A stretch of 64,000 bases of DNA, taken from the NCBI RefSeq assembly GCF_029626035.1, contig NZ_JARUBE010000003.1:6014001-6078000 (forward strand), written 5' to 3'. Both the position numbers and the translations under genes were made by a program. The notes beneath the pieces are model-generated. The model saw only the letters and a program-made list of their open reading frames with translations. It was not told the DNA's origin and did not search any database. Within the stretch, counting starts at the first letter, position 1. Each line of letters opens with the position of its first letter. This stretch comes from Micromonospora sp. WMMD980. GTDB taxonomy: Bacteria > Actinomycetota > Actinomycetes > Mycobacteriales > Micromonosporaceae. Positions 1-7,344 of the stretch are shown here, piece by piece.

Positions 1-100
1 CCTCGTCGCGCTCGTGACCGGCCAGCAGGTCCGGGTCGGTCAGCACGGCGGACCCGCCGAGCGCGGACCGCAGGTCGTCGAGGAGGGGATGGGCGGCCAT
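1..100 (-). CDS. FAD-linked oxidase, N-terminal fragment
   Basis: Only the first 33 codons of this leftward gene are present; the rest lies before position 1. From the ATG at 98-100 it reads MAAHPLLDDLRSALGGSAV and then TDPDLLAGHERDE. This resembles the short lead-in to the FAD-binding domain of glycolate oxidase and D-lactate dehydrogenase type flavoproteins. The family call rests on that short stretch alone and is tentative. The start is supported by a TAGCCT hexamer 7 nt upstream, which would give a leaderless transcript. It diverges from the DUF4031 gene at 132. Confidence 0.45.
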   Translation of the reverse strand, partial: MAAHPLLDDLRSALGGSAVLTDPDLLAGHERDE

Positions 101-107
101 GCCGGGA

Positions 108-113
108 AGGCTA
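108..113 (-). promoter_or_regulatory. -10 hexamer, leaderless promoter
   Basis: On the minus strand this reads TAGCCT and ends 7 nt before the ATG at 100. It lies only 4 bp from the rightward -10 at 118-123, so the two divergent promoters sit back to back. Confidence 0.5.
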
Positions 114-117
114 CGCG

Positions 118-123
118 TACCGT
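118..123 (+). promoter_or_regulatory. -10 hexamer, leaderless promoter
   Basis: TACCGT ends 8 nt before the ATG at 132, so transcription would begin at about the start codon. No Shine-Dalgarno sequence is visible. Confidence 0.5.
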
Positions 124-131
124 CGGTTGCC

Positions 132-464
132 ATGCTCTACCTGGACCCGCCGACGGTGCCCTGGCGCGGCCGGCTCTGGTCGCACCTGATCAGCGACGTC
201 TCGTACGCGGAGCTGCACGTCTTCGCCGAGCTGCTCGGGGTGCCCCGGCGCGGTTTCGACCGGGACCACTACGACCTGCCCGCCGAGCGGTTCCCGGTGG
301 CGGTCTGGCTGGGCGCCGCGGTGGTCCCGTCCCGGGAGATCGTCCGCCGGCTGCACGTCGCCGGCCTGCGCCGCCCGAAGCACCGCGCCTCAGCCGAGGG
401 CGCGCAGCTCCCGGCCCAGGTTGGCGCGGGCGCGGTCCTCCCAGCGGGCGTGCGGCTCGGCTAG
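132..464 (+). CDS. DUF4031 family protein
   Basis: This is a 110-residue protein starting MLYLDPPTVPWRGRLWSHL, the signature opening of DUF4031 proteins, whose function is unknown. The conserved part runs to about residue 85 (FDRDHYDLP, then LHVAGLRRPKHRA) and the last 25 residues look unconserved. The ATG at 132 was chosen because a TACCGT hexamer precedes it; an in-frame ATG at 99 would lie inside the divergent promoter. Its 3' end overlaps the convergent HD-domain gene by 75 bp, so part of the tail may simply be read-through of the antisense gene. Confidence 0.75.
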   Translation: MLYLDPPTVPWRGRLWSHLISDVSYAELHVFAELLGVPRRGFDRDHYDLPAERFPVAVWLGAAVVPSREIVRRLHVAGLRRPKHRASAEGAQLPAQVGAGAVLPAGVRLG

Positions 465-1025
465 CCGGTAGAGCGCCGGCAGGTCGAGCAGGTGCCGCAG
501 CACCGCGGCCCGGCCGGCGCGGAAGTCCGCCTCGGCGACGTGCGCGTACTCGCGGCGGATCGCCGTGGCGTACCGGTCGTAGCCGGCCGGTTCGGTCCCC
601 AGCACGGCCAGGTCGGCGTCGCAGAGCAGCGCGCCGTCCGGGTCGCCGGGCGCGACCGCGTGGCCGGCGGTGAGCAGCACCAGCCGGCGTACCTCGTCGA
701 CCGCGGCGGCCGGCAGCCCGGCGGCGGTGAGCAGCGCCCCGGCCAGGTCGGCGCTGGCCCGTTCGTTGGCGTCGCCGCCCGCGCGCGGGTCGTAGACCGC
801 GTCGTGGCACCACGCCGCGAGCCGGACCAGGTCGGGGCGGTGGGCCCGGTCGGCGTACGCGTCGACGACGTCGAGCACCGTGCGCAGGTGGTCCACCGTG
901 TGGTGGTGCCGGTGCGGCTCCCGCCAGCCGGCCAGCAGCCGGTCCCCGGCCCGCCGCACGCCGGCCGGGTCGGCGGCATCGGCCGCCCGCACCGTCCGCA
1001 GCCACCGTGCCGTCAGCTCGTCCAT
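390..1025 (-). CDS. HD-domain metal-dependent phosphohydrolase-like protein
   Basis: This 211-residue protein carries the spaced histidine/aspartate motifs of the HD superfamily: HHHTVDHL near residue 42, WCHDAVYDPR near 72, and a later CDADLAVLG segment with the C-terminal acidic ligand. These residues would bind one or two metal ions for phosphate ester hydrolysis. The substrate cannot be told from sequence. The ATG at 1025 is preceded by a weak CAGACT hexamer 7 nt away. It is transcribed toward DUF4031 and away from the FUSC gene. Confidence 0.75.
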   Translation of the reverse strand: MDELTARWLRTVRAADAADPAGVRRAGDRLLAGWREPHRHHHTVDHLRTVLDVVDAYADRAHRPDLVRLAAWCHDAVYDPRAGGDANERASADLAGALLTAAGLPAAAVDEVRRLVLLTAGHAVAPGDPDGALLCDADLAVLGTEPAGYDRYATAIRREYAHVAEADFRAGRAAVLRHLLDLPALYRLAEPHARWEDRARANLGRELRALG

Positions 1026-1094
1026 CCGGTGCAGTCTGCCCGATCCGGGGGGCGGGGCGAGGATTCACCCGGGGCGGGACGGGTAGTACCCGCC

Positions 1095-2336
1095 ATGGCC
1101 CAGGACCGACGACCGCCGCTCCTGCGCCGGATGACGTCCCGCGAGGGGCTGGCCGACCTGGACGGGCCACGGATCGCCGCCGCCGTGGACGAGCTGCGGG
1201 ACAAGGGCAGGGCCACCCTGCACGACCGGCTGCACCGGGTCCGCACCGCGTTCGGCCTGGCGTTGCAGGCGGGGCTCGCGGCCGGCCTGGCGTACCTGGT
1301 CTCGCACCGGCTGCTGAACAACCCGCAGCCGGTCTTCGCGCCGATCTCCGCGGTGGGCACGCTCGCCGCCTCGGTCGGTCAACGGTTCCGGCGCACCGTC
1401 GAGCTGATCATCGGGGTGGCGGTCGGTGTGCTCGTCGGCGACGTGCTGATCTACTTCCTCGGCACCGGAGCCTGGCAGCTCGCGCTGGTGGTGACCTCGG
1501 CGATCCTGCTGACCATCTTCGCCGGGGCGAGCGTGGCCATCGTGATCCAGGCGGCGGCGACCGCGGTGCTGATCGTGACGCTCAGCCCGTCCACCCAGAA
1601 CCTGGAGTTCCCGCGCTTCGTGGACGCCTTCGTCGGCGGCAGCATCGCGCTCGTGGTCACCGCCGTCCTGCTACCGCTCAACCCGCTCCGGGTGATCAAC
1701 CGGGCCGCCCGGCCGGCGCTGGACCTGCTCGCCGAGCAGCTCGACATCTGCGCCGAGGCGCTACGCAACCGGGACCGGGGCGCGGCCCAGCGGGCGCTGT
1801 TCCGGCTCCGGGAGAACAAGGAGGAGTTGGCCGCGCTCAGCGAGGCGATCGAGGGCGCCAAGGAGACCATCACCATCTCGCCGGCCCGCTGGCACCGGCG
1901 CAGCGAGCTGACCCACTACGCCGAGGCGGCCGAGCCGATCGACCGGGCGATGCGCAACAGCGGCACGCTGATCCGCCGCTCGGTCACGATGATCGAGGAC
2001 GAGGAGGCGATCCCCGAGCCGATGCCGGACGCGATCGCCCACCTCGCCGAGTCGGTACGCCTGCTCCGGCACGAGTTCGCCGTCGGGGAGGAGCCGCAGC
2101 AGGCCCGGGAGCGGACGCTGCGCGCGGTCAGCGAGGCCGGCCGGGCGTACGCCGAGGGGGTGGGCTTCTCCGGCAGCGTGGTGATCGCCCAGGTGCGGAC
2201 CGCCGCGAGCGACCTGATGGTGGCCTCCGGCATCGAGCAGGAGGAGGCGAACCGCCTGGTCCGCCAGGCGTTCCACGGCAACGACCAGCCGACCGACGAG
2301 GCGCCCCGACCGCCCAGCGCCCCGCCGGTCGGCTGA
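1095..2336 (+). CDS. FUSC-family aromatic acid exporter-like membrane protein
   Basis: The 413-residue protein has a basic amphipathic N-terminus, then a block of about six hydrophobic segments between roughly residues 50 and 195, including ELIIGVAVGVLVGDVLIYFL and FVGGSIALVVTAVLLPLNP. A long helical, charged cytoplasmic region to the C-terminus follows. This matches FUSC (fusaric acid resistance/aromatic acid exporter) proteins, which are inner-membrane half transporters. The ATG at 1095 was chosen because residues upstream of it are unconserved and overlap the divergent HD gene. It converges on the aminotransferase gene with 10 bp between stops. The substrate is unknown. Confidence 0.75.
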   Translation: MAQDRRPPLLRRMTSREGLADLDGPRIAAAVDELRDKGRATLHDRLHRVRTAFGLALQAGLAAGLAYLVSHRLLNNPQPVFAPISAVGTLAASVGQRFRRTVELIIGVAVGVLVGDVLIYFLGTGAWQLALVVTSAILLTIFAGASVAIVIQAAATAVLIVTLSPSTQNLEFPRFVDAFVGGSIALVVTAVLLPLNPLRVINRAARPALDLLAEQLDICAEALRNRDRGAAQRALFRLRENKEELAALSEAIEGAKETITISPARWHRRSELTHYAEAAEPIDRAMRNSGTLIRRSVTMIEDEEAIPEPMPDAIAHLAESVRLLRHEFAVGEEPQQARERTLRAVSEAGRAYAEGVGFSGSVVIAQVRTAASDLMVASGIEQEEANRLVRQAFHGNDQPTDEAPRPPSAPPVG

Positions 2337-2346
2337 CCGTCGGCGG

Positions 2347-3609
2347 TCAACCGGGGAGGGCGGCCAGGGCGGTCAGGAGAGTGTCGACCTCGTGCGCGGT
2401 GGTGCCCAGGCCGATGCTCGCGCGCAGGGCGGTGGGGGGCAGGTCGGTGCGGTCGGAGCGGGCGGCGGCCTCGGCCAGCAGGCGGCGGGTCAGCGGATGA
2501 GCGCAGAACAGGCCGTCCCGGACGCCGATCCGGTGCCGGGCCAGGTGCGCGGCCACCTCGGCGGAGTCCCGGCCGGCGACCACGAAGCTGACGATGCCCA
2601 CCCGGGGCGCCTCCGGGCCGAACGTGCGCAGCTCCACCACGTCCGGCAGCGCGGCCAGGCCGGCGCGCAGCCGGGTCAGCAACCCCTGCTCCCGGGCGTG
2701 CAGCGCGACCCGGTCTGCCGAGGTGAACGCCGCGCAGACCGCCGCGAGCGCCACCGCGCCGAGCAGGTTCGGCGTGCCGCCCTCGTGCCGGCCCGGGCCG
2801 GTGGCCCACCGGACGTCGTGGGTGGCCGCGCCGACGTGGGCGGCGGCACCGCCGCCGGGCAGGTACGGCGGGGCGGCGTCCAGCCAGTCCGCGCGCCCGA
2901 CCAGCACGCCCGCGCCGAACGGCGCGTACAGCTTGTGGCCGGAGAGCGCCACGTAGTCCAGATCCGACGCGGCCACGTCGACCGGCGCGTGCGGGGCGAG
3001 CTGCGCGGCGTCCACCAGAATCCGCGCGCCGTACCGGTGGGCCACCCGGGCCAGCTCGGTCACCGGCCAGCACTCGCCGGTCACGTTGCTCGCCCCGGTG
3101 ACCGCGGCCAGCACCGGCAGGCCGGGCCGGGCGTCGCGGGCCAGCTCGCCCAGCGCCAGGGTCAGGGACCGGACCGCGCCGGCCGGGCTGTCCGGCACCG
3201 GCAGCCGCACCGAGCCGCGCGGCCAGGGCAGCAGATTGGCATGGTGCTCGCCGCCGAAGGTGACCACTGTGGTGCCGGCGGGCAGCGCCCGCGCCAGCAG
3301 GTGCACCGCGTCGGTGGTGTTCCGGGTGAAGATCACGTGATCGGTGGGGCGGGCGCCGAGGAAGTCCGCCACGGTCTGCCGGGCCCGCTCGTAGGCGAGC
3401 GTGCAGCGCCGCGACAACGCCCCCGCGCCGCGGTGCACGCTCGCGTACCAGGGCAGCAGCTCGGCCACCGCGTCGGCCGCGGCCCGCGCGCACGGCGCGC
3501 TGGCGGCGTGGTCCAGGTTGATCTCTCCGGGTACGCCGAGCACGCCGAGCGGGTCCGGCCGGGCCGGCACGGGCAGCGTGGGCAGGGCGGGTACGAGGGT
3601 GACGGTCAT
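2347..3609 (-). CDS. class V aminotransferase (SufS/cysteine desulfurase-like)
   Basis: This 420-residue PLP enzyme shows the fold-type I class V pattern: NLDHAASAPC at about 31-40, FTRNTTDAVHLL at 94-105, GGEHHANLLPW at 119-129, VDAAQ at 199-203, and ALSGHKLYAPFG with the likely PLP lysine K226. Relatives remove sulfur from cysteine or act on related amino acids. It is unclear whether this one is a desulfurase, because no obvious Cys loop equivalent to SufS C364 is seen. The ATG at 3609 has a GGAGG site 7 nt upstream. A SAM riboswitch precedes it, which ties the gene to methionine/sulfur metabolism. Confidence 0.85.
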   Translation of the reverse strand: MTVTLVPALPTLPVPARPDPLGVLGVPGEINLDHAASAPCARAAADAVAELLPWYASVHRGAGALSRRCTLAYERARQTVADFLGARPTDHVIFTRNTTDAVHLLARALPAGTTVVTFGGEHHANLLPWPRGSVRLPVPDSPAGAVRSLTLALGELARDARPGLPVLAAVTGASNVTGECWPVTELARVAHRYGARILVDAAQLAPHAPVDVAASDLDYVALSGHKLYAPFGAGVLVGRADWLDAAPPYLPGGGAAAHVGAATHDVRWATGPGRHEGGTPNLLGAVALAAVCAAFTSADRVALHAREQGLLTRLRAGLAALPDVVELRTFGPEAPRVGIVSFVVAGRDSAEVAAHLARHRIGVRDGLFCAHPLTRRLLAEAAARSDRTDLPPTALRASIGLGTTAHEVDTLLTALAALPG

Positions 3610-3666
3610 GGCGGAGCCTCCCGGGCCACCGGGGACCCCCGGATCTCGCCGAAGGGGTCCGCGCTT

Positions 3667-3776
3667 GCCCAGCACGCGTGGCGGCGCTGGGCCCGGTCAT
3701 CACCCGGGGCACCCCACCGCGAACTGACGAGGGTTGCCGGCCAGCAAGCCGGGGCTTGACGCTGGCGCTCGTGACC
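3667..3776 (-). ncRNA. SAM riboswitch (SAM-IV or SAM-I/IV type)
   Basis: Read on the minus strand from 3776, the leader opens GGTCAC and closes with TGATGACC near 3695, giving helix P1. Inside are CCAGCGTCAAGCCCCGGCTT, GCTGGCCGGCAACCC and GCGGTGGGGTGCCCCGGGTG, which match the conserved core of actinobacterial SAM riboswitches as I know it. A separate 7-bp hairpin (GCCCAGC at 3692-3686 with GCTGGGC at 3673-3667) follows P1; an extra 3' hairpin of this kind is a feature of class IV. The element ends 57 nt before the aminotransferase start. High SAM would be expected to lower its expression. The class assignment is less certain than the ligand. Confidence 0.85.
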
Positions 3777-3829
3777 TGTTCCGGAGCATAGCCGTCGTGA
3801 TGCGGCCGGAACAGTGGGGCGCGGGTGAC

Positions 3830-3835
3830 TACGCT
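3830..3835 (+). promoter_or_regulatory. -10 hexamer, leaderless promoter
   Basis: TACGCT ends 6 nt before the ATG at 3842. It diverges from the riboswitch transcript, whose promoter should lie in the same 60 bp. Confidence 0.5.
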
Positions 3836-3841
3836 GACCGC

Positions 3842-5251
3842 ATGGCCGTCACCCCGCCCGGCGGAGCACTGCCGCCGCCGTCCGCGCCCGCCGTCCCGCC
3901 GCCGGGGGCGCCGTCACCGCGGATGCCGCTGCGCCGGCTCGGCTGGCGTCGTTTCCTGGCGCTGGCCGGGGTGGTGCTGCTGATCGCGGCCGGCGCCTTG
4001 TTCATGGTGTTCACGCTGGGCGAGAGCCTGGGCGCCGAGGCGCTGCTGGTCGGCGTGATCGCGGCGATCCTGCCGGTGCCGGTGCTGGTCTCCTGCTTTC
4101 TCTGGCTCGACCGCTACGAGCCCGAGCCGCTGAAATACCTGATCTTCTGCTTCGCGTGGGGCGCGTTCGTCTCCACCGCCATCTCGCTGCTGGTCAACGA
4201 GACGGGCGCGCGGCTGTTCAAGGACTGGGGGCTGCCCGCCGCGCTGACCGCGGTGCTCGTCGCGCCGTTCATCGAGGAGCTGACCAAGGCGGCCGGCCCG
4301 ATCCTGCTGCTGATCTTCCGGCGTCGGGAGTTCTCCGGGGTCACCGACGGCCTGGTCTACTGCGGGCTCTCCGCGGTCGGCTTCGCCATGGTCGAGAACA
4401 TCCTCTACCTGGGCGGCTACGGCTACCGCACCGGCGTGGAGGAGTACGGGCCGGCGACCGGCGCGCAGCAGGTCATCGCGATCTTCATCGTGCGGATCCT
4501 GCTGTTCGGCTTCGCCCACCCGCTGTTCACCTCGATGACCGGCGTCGGGCTGGGCGTCGCCGCACGCACCGCCGACCGTCGAGTGCGGATCCTCGCCCCG
4601 CTCGCCGGCCTGCTGCTGGCCATGATGCTGCACGGCACCTGGAACCTGATCCCGTCCCTGGCGCAGGTCACCGGGCAGCCGGTGATCGTGCTCTACGGCT
4701 ACATCGGCGTGATGGTGCCGATCTTCTTCGGCATGGTGGGGCTGGCCGTCGGCCTGCGCGCCTGGGAGGGGCGGCTCACCGAGCGCACGCTCCCCGACTA
4801 TGTCCGGGCCGGCTGGCTCACCCCGCCCGAGGTGGCGGCGCTGGGCAGCCTGGGCCGGCGGCACGCGGCCCGCGCCTGGGCCCGCCGGGTGGCCGGCGAC
4901 GGCGGGGTGAAGGCGATGCGCGGCTATCAGTTCGCCGCGACCCGGTTGGCGCTGCTGCGCGACGGCATGCGTCGGGGACTGGACCGTAAGCCCGCCGAGC
5001 GGGACCGGACGGCGCGCGAGGAACGGGAGCTGTTGGACTCGATCGCCGCGTACCGGTCGTTCTTCGTCGGGCGTGACCCGCAGGCGCCGGTCGGGGTCTG
5101 GGACGGGCAGCGCTACCACCTGCGTTTCCCGGACGGCTCGCAGCGCGCGGTCGAGGCGCCGGACGAACCGGTGGTGCCGATCCCGGTGGTGCTGACCCCG
5201 CCGCCCCCGCCGATCGGTCACGGCCCGCACCCGTGGCACCCGCACCGCTGA
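3842..5251 (+). CDS. PrsW-family intramembrane metalloprotease
   Basis: The 469-residue protein has a proline-rich N-terminus and about eight hydrophobic segments between residues 38 and 330. The diagnostic PrsW motifs are present: FIEELTK with the glutamate pair at 145-146, FAMVENILY with E185-N186, FAHPLFTS, and a late MLHGTWN. In Bacillus PrsW cleaves an anti-sigma factor; the substrate here is unknown. The C-terminal 130 residues are hydrophilic and end in a proline-rich tail. The leaderless promoter supports the ATG at 3842. An ECF sigma gene lies 6 kb away, but no anti-sigma gene was seen in the window. Confidence 0.85.
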   Translation: MAVTPPGGALPPPSAPAVPPPGAPSPRMPLRRLGWRRFLALAGVVLLIAAGALFMVFTLGESLGAEALLVGVIAAILPVPVLVSCFLWLDRYEPEPLKYLIFCFAWGAFVSTAISLLVNETGARLFKDWGLPAALTAVLVAPFIEELTKAAGPILLLIFRRREFSGVTDGLVYCGLSAVGFAMVENILYLGGYGYRTGVEEYGPATGAQQVIAIFIVRILLFGFAHPLFTSMTGVGLGVAARTADRRVRILAPLAGLLLAMMLHGTWNLIPSLAQVTGQPVIVLYGYIGVMVPIFFGMVGLAVGLRAWEGRLTERTLPDYVRAGWLTPPEVAALGSLGRRHAARAWARRVAGDGGVKAMRGYQFAATRLALLRDGMRRGLDRKPAERDRTAREERELLDSIAAYRSFFVGRDPQAPVGVWDGQRYHLRFPDGSQRAVEAPDEPVVPIPVVLTPPPPPIGHGPHPWHPHR

Positions 5252-5255
5252 GCGG

Positions 5256-5423
5256 TCAGGCCATCAGGCCGGTGAGGAAGTCGCCGAGCCCCTGGGCGAT
5301 GGCCATCAGCGCGGCCCCGATGCCCCGGAACAACTGCGCCGCGCCGTCCGGCCGGAACGCCATGAAGTAGATCAGGAACGCGAGGAATCCCCAGGCGAGA
5401 ATCTTCTTGATCACTACCGGCAT
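5256..5423 (-). CDS. small membrane protein, 55 aa
   Basis: This short gene reads MPVVIKKILAWGFLAFLIYF from an ATG at 5421-5423 and ends ...GLGDFLTGLMA. It has a clear GGGAGG ribosome site 4 nt upstream of the ATG. There is one hydrophobic segment (residues 8-22) and a second amphipathic half. It converges with the PrsW gene, leaving 4 bp between stops. Small proteins of this form are common in actinobacteria but I know of no function. Strong translation signals and codon-position GC bias argue that it is real. Confidence 0.7.
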   Translation of the reverse strand: MPVVIKKILAWGFLAFLIYFMAFRPDGAAQLFRGIGAALMAIAQGLGDFLTGLMA

Positions 5424-5487
5424 GGTCCCTCCCCAGGGCGCGCAGAGGTGCCTGGGCTTCCCGTCCCGAAGGGCCGCAAACGGAGGG

Positions 5488-5835
5488 TTACAGGTAGAGC
5501 CCGGTCGAGCCGGTCGCGGTGCTGTCCACCCGTTCCGCCGCCACCGCGTGGACGTCGCGTTCGCGCAGCAGCACGTACGCCCGGCCGTGCAGCTCCACCT
5601 CGGAACGGTCGTCCGGGTCGAAGAGCACCCGGTCCCCGGCGACGATCGAGCGCACGTGCGGCCCGACGCCGACCGCGGCGGCCCAGGCCAGCCGCTTGCC
5701 GACCGCCGCGGTCGCCGGGATCACGATGCCGGCGGTGGAGCGGCGTTCCCCCTCACCGCCCTCGGTACGCACCAGCACGCGATCGTGCAGCAGGCGGATG
5801 GGCAGCCCGGCGTCGAGACTCTGGTCGGCGGTCAC
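5488..5835 (-). CDS. GroES-like co-chaperonin family protein
   Basis: The 115-residue protein aligns in outline with Cpn10/GroES: LPIRLLHDRVLVRTEGGEGE, then STAGIVIPATA (the mobile-loop region), then VGVGPHVRSIVAGDRVLFDP and a final VLLRERDVHAV. It is a little longer than GroES and no groEL lies beside it, so it is probably a stand-alone GroES-fold paralogue. The GTG at 5835 is supported by a TAGCGT hexamer 6 nt upstream. Whether it works with a chaperonin cannot be judged here. Confidence 0.75.
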   Translation of the reverse strand: MTADQSLDAGLPIRLLHDRVLVRTEGGEGERRSTAGIVIPATAAVGKRLAWAAAVGVGPHVRSIVAGDRVLFDPDDRSEVELHGRAYVLLRERDVHAVAAERVDSTATGSTGLYL

Positions 5836-5841
5836 GCGAAG

Positions 5842-5847
5842 ACGCTA
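5842..5847 (-). promoter_or_regulatory. -10 hexamer, leaderless promoter
   Basis: Minus-strand TAGCGT ends 6 nt before the GTG at 5835. Confidence 0.45.
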
Positions 5848-5989
5848 CCGCGTGCCCCGCTGCCGGTTCCGTGGTGGTTGCCGCGCGCGGCGACGGGGCA
5901 ATGTGTGGCGGGACCGCCCTACGGTGGGGCGGTCGAACGTATCCTGTTCCACCTGTGACGTGGGTGGACCAGCTTTGCGGGAGGTGCGC

Positions 5990-7291
5990 TTGAGCCGCTT
6001 CGAGCGGATGCGCGGACGGCTCCGCCGCGCGTACGAGTCGGGTCGTGAGGCGGCCGCGGCCGGCCGGTCCGAACCCGACCCGACTCCCGGCGAGGCGGGC
6101 GGCGTCGCGTCGCCCGGCGCGCCCGGTCCGGCGGCACCGGCGGCGGCGATGGTGGTGGGCGCCGAGCCGCCGGCCGCGATGCACAACTCGACGGTGAGCC
6201 GCGACGACACCGAGGTACCGCACGCGCTGCGGATCGCCGCCGCGTGGTGCTGGCGGCTGATCGTGATCGGGATCGTCACCTGGGCGCTGCTCAAGATCGT
6301 CGGCACGATCAGCATCGTGATCATTCCGTTGACCGTCGCCCTGTTGCTCTCGGCGCTGCTCGCCCCGGCGGTCGGCTGGCTGCTCAAGGCCCGCTTCCCC
6401 CGCTCGCTGGCCACCGGCGTGGTGCTCGTCGGCGGCCTCGCCGCGGTGATCGGCACGCTCACGCTCGTGGTCAACGAGTTCATCCAGGGCGTGCCGGAGC
6501 TGAGCGACAAGTCCTCCCAGGGCGTGCGGCAGATCCAGGACTGGCTCAAGACCGGCCCGCTGCACCTCTCCGACAGCCAGCTCAACCGCTACATCGACGA
6601 GGCGCAGAACTGGATCAACGGCAACACCGAGCGGTTCACCAGCGGCGCGCTCAGCACCGCCGCCACGCTCGCCGAGGTGCTCACCGGCACCGTCCTGGTG
6701 CTCTTCGCGACGTTCTTCTTCCTCCGCGACGGCAACAACATCTGGCGGTTCCTGGTCCGGCTGCTGCCGGTCGCCGCGCGCTGGAAGGTCGACGACGCCG
6801 GCCGCGCCTCCTGGTCGACGCTCGGCGCGTACGTCCGGGCCACCGTGCTGGTCGCCTTCATCGACGCCGTCGGCATCGGCATCTTCCTGGTCGCCTTCCA
6901 CATCCCGTTCGCGTTCCCGCTGGCCGCGCTGGTCTTCCTGGGCGCGTTCATCCCGATCGTCGGCGCGTTCCTGTCCGGCGTGGTGGCGGTGCTGGTGGCG
7001 CTGGTCGACAGCGGGCCGGTGACCGCCCTGATCATCCTGGGCGCGGTGATCGGCGTGCAGCAGGTCGAGGGGCACGTGCTCCAGCCGCTGATCATGGGCC
7101 GGGCGGTGGCCATCCACCCGCTCGCCGTGATCATCGGGATCGCCGCCGGCGTGGTGCTGGCCGGTATCGCCGGCGCGCTGGTCGCGGTGCCGCTGATCGC
7201 GGTGCTCAACACCGCGGTCCGGCGGCTCGCCGCGCGTACCGTGCCGGACACCCCGCCGGACGCGGTGGTGGTCGCCTCCCAGGCGCCCTGA
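5990..7291 (+). CDS. AI-2E family (TqsA/PerM-like) membrane transporter
   Basis: This 433-residue protein has about 80 hydrophilic residues followed by the AI-2E/PerM layout. Two hydrophobic segments come first (residues about 82-130), then a long amphipathic region including ELSDKSSQGVRQIQDWLKTG. A C-terminal block of five to six segments follows, with the signature FIPIVGAFLSG near residue 320 and GHVLQPLIMGRAVAIHPL near 360. The family exports small molecules; several actinobacterial members have unknown cargo. The TTG at 5990 was chosen because GGGAGG lies 5 nt upstream; an in-frame ATG at 6008 is the alternative. Confidence 0.85.
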   Translation: MSRFERMRGRLRRAYESGREAAAAGRSEPDPTPGEAGGVASPGAPGPAAPAAAMVVGAEPPAAMHNSTVSRDDTEVPHALRIAAAWCWRLIVIGIVTWALLKIVGTISIVIIPLTVALLLSALLAPAVGWLLKARFPRSLATGVVLVGGLAAVIGTLTLVVNEFIQGVPELSDKSSQGVRQIQDWLKTGPLHLSDSQLNRYIDEAQNWINGNTERFTSGALSTAATLAEVLTGTVLVLFATFFFLRDGNNIWRFLVRLLPVAARWKVDDAGRASWSTLGAYVRATVLVAFIDAVGIGIFLVAFHIPFAFPLAALVFLGAFIPIVGAFLSGVVAVLVALVDSGPVTALIILGAVIGVQQVEGHVLQPLIMGRAVAIHPLAVIIGIAAGVVLAGIAGALVAVPLIAVLNTAVRRLAARTVPDTPPDAVVVASQAP

Positions 7292-7344
7292 CCCGCGCCC
7301 GATCCACCGACGCCCGCGTCACCCCGCCCGGGGCGACGCGGGCG

